DNA from: Actinomycetota bacterium
GTDB lineage: Bacteria; Actinomycetota; Thermoleophilia; Solirubrobacterales; Solirubrobacteraceae
Length of the DNA stretch: 9,977 nucleotides
Direction of reading: 5' to 3'
Assembly (NCBI GenBank): GCA_019348575.1
Contig: JAHWJE010000026.1
Location: forward strand, 1-9,977
In this document: piece by piece, positions 7,501 to 9,977 of the stretch
How positions within the stretch are numbered: the first letter of the stretch is position 1
Layout: every line of letters begins with the position of its first letter
The notes under the pieces: generated by a model
The model's input: the letters and a program-made list of their open reading frames with translations, nothing else
What the model was told of the DNA's origin: nothing
The model's database searches: none
Program-made: the position numbers and the translations under genes

Positions 7501-7862
7501 TCGACGGCCGCACGCGGCGGCGAGACCGGGTGCTCGAACGCTTCAAGGAAGCGACCGACCCCGTGTTCCTGATCAGCCTCAAGGCCGGCGGGTTCGGTCT
7601 GAACCTCACCGAAGCCGACTACTGCTTCCTGCTGGACCCTTGGTGGAATCCGGCCACCGAGGCACAGGCGATCGATCGCACCCACCGTATCGGCCAGACC
7701 CGCCCGGTGATGGTCTACCGGCTCGTCGCGCGGGACACGATCGAGGAGAAGGTCGTGGCCCTCGCACGACGCAAGGCCGCGCTGTTCAGCGGCGTCATGG
7801 ACGACGGCGACCTGTTCGCCAGCACGATCACGGCGCAGGACATCCGCGGACTGCTCGGCTGA
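4539..7862 (+). CDS. SWIM zinc-finger SNF2-family ATPase (HepA/RapA-like helicase)
   Basis: An 1107-residue DNA-dependent ATPase of the SNF2 branch of superfamily 2, predicted to translocate on DNA and remodel protein-DNA or polymerase-DNA complexes without unwinding. The N-terminal part has a SWIM zinc finger, CTC-x5-C-K-H, at residues 81-91. Residues ~100-640 are a long less-conserved region typical of bacterial SWIM-SNF2 proteins. The motor follows: Walker A DMGLGKT at 674-680, DEAQ (motif II) at 773-776, TGTP (motif III) at 801-804, a second lobe with LVFSQFTGFL and GFGLNLTEAD, and the arginine-finger motif DRTHRIGQ at 1046-1053, ending RGLLG. All motifs look intact. The start is taken as GTG 4539, where family-like sequence begins. 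The open frame upstream to 4071 is antisense to vapBC and is rejected. No Shine-Dalgarno is evident, so the message may be leaderless. It stands alone; a role in repair, transcription recycling or defence cannot be told apart. Confidence 0.92.
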   Translation: MAGVATQLCEIDLSEVESAVGSRSFERGRAYARSGRVAKFEWGPDGETLTGSVVGQGALYETAAFFVGGRGGWLEFEDGECTCPIGYNCKHVAAIVIAATDARGARRPARQLPLAKQQVAAPQPPSWEAPLRALVDVAPSQASGKPLAIELALHASGLAGQGAPRLMARLMRPGARGGWVNGSLTWNGLESWQVQNGGYRPDHLALVGELYAVHRAREGRASYYYGYGADKALDLTGCDSRRLWSLLDEAARLGLPLVHARSNLGEVQRRHGELVIDVTRRGEQGSLVSAALRVDGPDDPALEPLLFLGRSGHGVVCVPADTDGVPAGRRLSLVRLARPAAPQLQRMILDRERLEIPAAELQRFADELCPALRQVATVVSTDGSFSPPEISAPQLVLRASYGAGHAVRVGWEWAYEVGQTSRRVPLAVDGAAPGFRDLHAERMTLADTVLTGTGLERLGLLDGSGRPADAPPASLSGLESMRLTTEDLPRLARVPGVAVEVDGEPADYRDVADSLQIGVSTADIAGERDWFDLGVTISVEGRELPFAEVFAALASGEPHVLLEDGAHFSLLEPRLQSLRQLIEEADALTDSQSAPLRISRYQAGLWSDLVALGVVTEQAQAWQRQVGALLELDVLSEHDPPESLTAQLRPYQRDGFGWLASLRELQLGGILADDMGLGKTLQALAMICHARSREAAVGPFLVVAPTSVVSNWRAEAARFAPGLAVAAVTDTLARSGRSIDDVAGADVVVTTYTLLRLDAELYRSVNWAGVILDEAQYVKNHQAKTYRCVRELAAPFKLAITGTPMENNLMELWSLLSITAPGLFPDPKRFAEQYARPIERAGDAERLERLRRRIKPLVKRRSKELVAADLPPKQEQTLDVDLNPRHRKLYDTYLQRERQKILGLIDDFDRNRFTILRSITLLRQLSLHPGLVDDSHDAVPCAKLDALVEQLGDVIGGGHRALVFSQFTGFLAKVRERLDHEGIGYCYLDGRTRRRDRVLERFKEATDPVFLISLKAGGFGLNLTEADYCFLLDPWWNPATEAQAIDRTHRIGQTRPVMVYRLVARDTIEEKVVALARRKAALFSGVMDDGDLFASTITAQDIRGLLG

Positions 7863-8215
7863 TCTGCGAGCCGCCGGCGCCCGGCCTACGTCGTCATCCC
7901 CGGCGGCGGAGCCGGAGCTGCCCGGACGTCGAGCGTGGCGCCCACACCCCTGGTACACCATTGTCGCGGTTGTGCCGCGGTCATGCTCGCAAAGCCGGCT
8001 CGAGCGGAGTTGGTGCGCGACCCGAGGACAGTCGGGCTCATCGGCGACGCTGTAGGGTGCCGCTGCACCTCTTCCCTGCGCTGGCGTTGCTCGAGATCGC
8101 CGCGCCGTCGGTCTGCTCGTGGACATCGTCGTTCGGACGCCTGGCGTCGCGGCGGGTGGCAAGCCCCAGCGGAGAAACGTTTGGTGTAGCGCCGAGGGTC
8201 ACCGAACGAGACGGC
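7863..8215. other. Gap after the SNF2 gene; nothing recognised
   Basis: About 350 bases with no family-like translation in six frames. The plus-strand frame that runs through here into the NYN fragment is Arg/Ser-rich with no known motif. GC-rich inverted segments follow the SNF2 stop, but no stem with a T-run that would qualify as an intrinsic terminator. Confidence 0.5.
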
Positions 8216-8341
8216 CTAGACCGCACTGCCGTGGCCGGTGAGCGTCTCGCCGTGCTGTCGGCCGCTGCGCAGGTCCCAAACGCGCACCGTCCCGTCGTCG
8301 CCGGCGGAGACGGCGATCGGGCGCCCGTCGAGCTCACCGAC
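8216..8341 (-). pseudogene. Single WD40 repeat, terminal remnant of a beta-propeller protein
   Basis: On the minus strand, about 40 residues read VGELDGRPIAVSAGDDGTVR then VWDLRSGRQHGETLTGHGSAV and a TAG. This is a near-perfect WD40 repeat: the GRPIAVSAGDD strand pair, TVRVWDL (the W-D signature) and the LTGH start of the next repeat. Upstream on this strand the homology stops abruptly at about 8341, where the plus-strand NYN homology begins. A working propeller needs about seven repeats and usually sits in proteins of several hundred residues or more, so this is a stranded 3' end. In actinobacteria such repeats usually belong to large NACHT/kinase-WD40 proteins (family knowledge). Confidence 0.75.
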
Positions 8342-8866
8342 TCGGCGCTGATCATCGACGCGATGGACCTGCTCTACGCCGGCAACCTCGAGGGCTTCGT
8401 CATCGTCTCGAGCGACAGCGATTTCACGCGGCTGGCGACACGGTTGCGAGAATCGGGGATGACCGTGTACGGGCTCGGGCTCCGCAAAACGCCCGCGCCC
8501 TTCGTGGCCGCTTGTGACCGCTTCATCTACCTCGACCTTGTGAGCCAGGAGCGGCAAGGGACCGCGCACCGAGCATCGCAAGACCAGGAGCCGACTCCGC
8601 CTCTGCCCAACCTGAAGCGGATCCTGTCCACGGCGATCACCAGCACGTCCAAGGACGACGGCTGGTCCAATCTCGGCGAGGTCGGGTCCTACCTGATCAA
8701 GAGTCATGCCGCGTTCGATCCGCGCGACTACGGGCACACAAAGCTCGGTGAACTGGTCCGCAAAGAGCCCTACGTCGAAGTGAAGGACGTGCCCGGTCCA
8801 ACCGGGCCGAGCCAGGTGTGGGTGCGGCTGAAGCCAACCGCTCGCGAGAACGCACGGAGCCGATAA
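8336..8866 (+). pseudogene. NYN-LOTUS (OST-HTH) protein, N-terminally truncated
   Basis: This encodes the second half of a NYN ribonuclease-fold domain joined to a LOTUS/OST-HTH RNA-binding domain. Visible NYN parts are TDSALIIDAMDLLYAG, FVIVSSDSDFTRLATRLRE, GMTVYGLGLRKTP and FVAACDRFIYLD. A Pro/Gln-rich linker follows, then the LOTUS domain (about the last 75 residues: LKRILSTAI, DDGWSNLGEVGSYLIKSH, YGHTKLGELVRK, VWVRLKP). Full-length relatives begin with ~60 residues containing an FIDADN-type catalytic Asp; these are missing. Homology begins at T (8336), where WD40 sequence ends on the other strand. Without that Asp the nuclease site is incomplete, although the LOTUS part and the D-x-D of SSDSD are intact. 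Internal starts exist (ATG 8363, GTG 8230), so a shortened RNA-binding product is conceivable. A truncated pseudogene is the simplest reading. Confidence 0.82.
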
Positions 8867-8970
8867 GCCGATCGGGATGGAAAGGCCCGCGGCCGTGTCG
8901 CTTTGGACGAATAGGGGCAGCCGACGCCCTCCGCGACCCCGACTCAGGCTCTCATGTGCGGATTGGGCCG

Positions 8971-9004
8971 TGGGACACGCCGGAGCGCTGGACAGAGCGT
9001 CCCA
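8971..9004. terminator. Weak hairpin between convergent ends of the NYN fragment and the hydrolase gene
   Basis: TGGGAC at 8971-8976 pairs exactly with GTCCCA at 8999-9004, with a short interrupted extension inward (GC/GC). It lies in the 175-bp gap between two convergent reading frames, where a bidirectional terminator would be expected. There is no flanking T-run, so the evidence is positional only. Confidence 0.25.
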
Positions 9005-9041
9005 GCTCCCGCTCACGACCTGAACGCGCCGCCGGTGCGCC

Positions 9042-9977
9042 TCAGCCCGCCAGCTCGACGGGCGGCCCGTACTCCCACACGCCGTCGAGCAGGCGGGCCA
9101 GGCGGTAGGTCGTCGCCTGGCCGGCCGGAGCCGTACGCTCGAAGAAGCCGTCACGGCCGGTCAGGAAGGCCGGGCCGTTGCTGTCACAGCGCGGCCCCAC
9201 CGTGCCCACGGGTGTCCACCGGCCGGTCTGTGGATCGATGGCCTCCACGCCGACGACGTGGGGGCCGCGGCCGGGACGCACGCCCCCGAAGAGCACGGTC
9301 ACGCGCTGACCGTCGACCTCGCGCTCGGTCACGAAGAACGGCAGCTTGAAGGCCTCCGCGGCGGGCTTGGCCTGCCCGTCGTGGGTGAAGAGGCCCATCT
9401 GGAAGTCACGCCAGTAGCCACGAGTGCCCGGCTTGCGCCCCGATTCGGCGGCGTCGATGTCGCGCAGCAGGAACTGGGCGTGGCTGCGCACGGCAGGCTG
9501 CTGCCAGGCCAGCCACGTCGACCAGCCGATGAAGCGCGCCTGCTGCTGTGGCGTGTAGAGCTGGAACGGGTCGGGCGGGCGGGTCTCGTAGCCGTACTCG
9601 GTGAACCACACGTCCCAACGGCGCTCGGTGCGACCCTCGCGGTGCAGGTTTTCCAGCAGCGTCACCAGTCGGTCGGTGTCGGCGATCGGGGCCATGTCGC
9701 GCTGCGGGCTGGAGGTGCCCGGGGTCGTGGTGCGGGAGTAGGGGTGATGGGCGAAGCCGTCCGCGCGCAGCGGCTCGAAGTTCTCGCACTCGGGCACGTC
9801 GAGGTGCTCCAGGCGCTCGTCCACGCAGGCCATCTCGCGCACGAAGCGCAGCGGCGGCACGCCGCCGCGGCCGTCCACCGTCGAGCCGCGTGCGGCGGTG
9901 TTGCCGATGAGCACGCGGTTGAACGGGTCGACCCGCTTGATGGCCTGATAGGCCTCGTTGTGCATCGCGCGGTAATG
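9042..9977 (-). CDS. Glycoside-hydrolase-fold (cellulase-like) protein, C-terminal part, cut by the right window edge
   Basis: The visible 311 residues are the C-terminal part of a TIM-barrel glycosidase of the GH-A (GH5/GH39-like) kind. The frame is open to the edge (HYRAMHNEAYQAIKRVDP…); the ATG at 9963-9965 is internal, so the true start, any signal peptide and the acid/base Asn-Glu motif lie beyond. Seen here are DPFNRVLIGNTA (a beta-strand typical before the NT/GG loop), DGFAHHPYSR, and WFTEYGYET, whose Glu (codon at 9597-9599) fits the catalytic nucleophile at the end of strand 7. FIGWSTWLAWQQP, FLLRD and a GLFTHDGQAKPAAEAFKLP segment (the usual end of the barrel) follow. The last ~90 residues form a small beta-rich domain. 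Such actinobacterial proteins are usually secreted and act on polysaccharides; the substrate cannot be told. It converges on the NYN remnant and looks intact within the window. Confidence 0.85.
   Translation of the reverse strand, partial: HYRAMHNEAYQAIKRVDPFNRVLIGNTAARGSTVDGRGGVPPLRFVREMACVDERLEHLDVPECENFEPLRADGFAHHPYSRTTTPGTSSPQRDMAPIADTDRLVTLLENLHREGRTERRWDVWFTEYGYETRPPDPFQLYTPQQQARFIGWSTWLAWQQPAVRSHAQFLLRDIDAAESGRKPGTRGYWRDFQMGLFTHDGQAKPAAEAFKLPFFVTEREVDGQRVTVLFGGVRPGRGPHVVGVEAIDPQTGRWTPVGTVGPRCDSNGPAFLTGRDGFFERTAPAGQATTYRLARLLDGVWEYGPPVELAG

Noticed and set aside
7640..8335. Long plus-strand frame continuous with the NYN fragment
   Set aside because: It starts inside the SNF2 gene in another frame and shows no NYN N-terminus. 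Its last part is antisense to the WD40 repeat, so it is not the missing half of the NYN gene.
1..9977. tRNA, rRNA, CRISPR array and complete insertion-sequence search by eye
   Set aside because: No tRNA T-loop/acceptor pattern in a non-coding gap, no regularly spaced repeats, and no transposase or terminal inverted repeats were seen. Attachment-site repeats flanking the islet were also not found, though a distant pair could be missed by eye.

Overview
The window is uniformly GC-rich, with a strong third-position GC bias in its genes. Its gene content (an actinobacterial-type MMPL transporter tail, a double DUF4389 membrane protein, a SWIM-SNF2 protein, a cellulase-fold hydrolase) suggests a high-GC actinobacterium. 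A soil Solirubrobacterales-type lineage is my best guess, inferred from the flavour of the proteins and not from any marker gene.

Layout. (1) Positions 1-2452 look like ordinary chromosome read rightward: the C-terminal end of an MMPL/RND-type transporter (3-521), a DUF4389 double-domain membrane protein (600-1331) and a zinc-independent quinone-reductase-like MDR oxidoreductase (1418-2452). A perfect 9-bp hairpin lies between the first two. (2) Positions 2453-4373 are a degraded, mobile-element-like patch. It holds the last ~40 codons of a tyrosine recombinase with apparent frameshifts, a small conserved-looking hypothetical gene on the minus strand, and a minus-strand vapBC-type toxin-antitoxin pair. 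The AbrB-type antitoxin is intact and overlaps the toxin by 4 bp. The PIN toxin is split by one extra base in a G run, although its four expected acidic residues are all still encoded. A palindrome over the antitoxin's leader looks like its operator. (3) Positions 4539-7862 carry a large divergent SWIM-zinc-finger SNF2 ATPase, complete in all motifs inspected. (4) Positions 7863-8866 are again scarred: 350 bp with nothing recognisable, then one minus-strand WD40 repeat, joined head-on at 8336-8341 to a plus-strand NYN-LOTUS protein lacking its N-terminal NYN half. (5) From 9042 to the right edge runs the C-terminal part of a minus-strand glycoside-hydrolase-fold protein, open at the window edge.

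How it fits together. The left and right ends read as stable chromosome. The middle (about 2453-8866) reads as an accessory islet where a past integration left a recombinase tail, a toxin-antitoxin pair, a nucleic-acid-remodelling ATPase and broken RNA-related or scaffold genes. I see no complete, obviously new multi-gene system. The most informative signals are the decay marks (recombinase, VapC, WD40/NYN junction) and the operator-like palindrome upstream of vapB. I found no tRNA, rRNA or CRISPR array.
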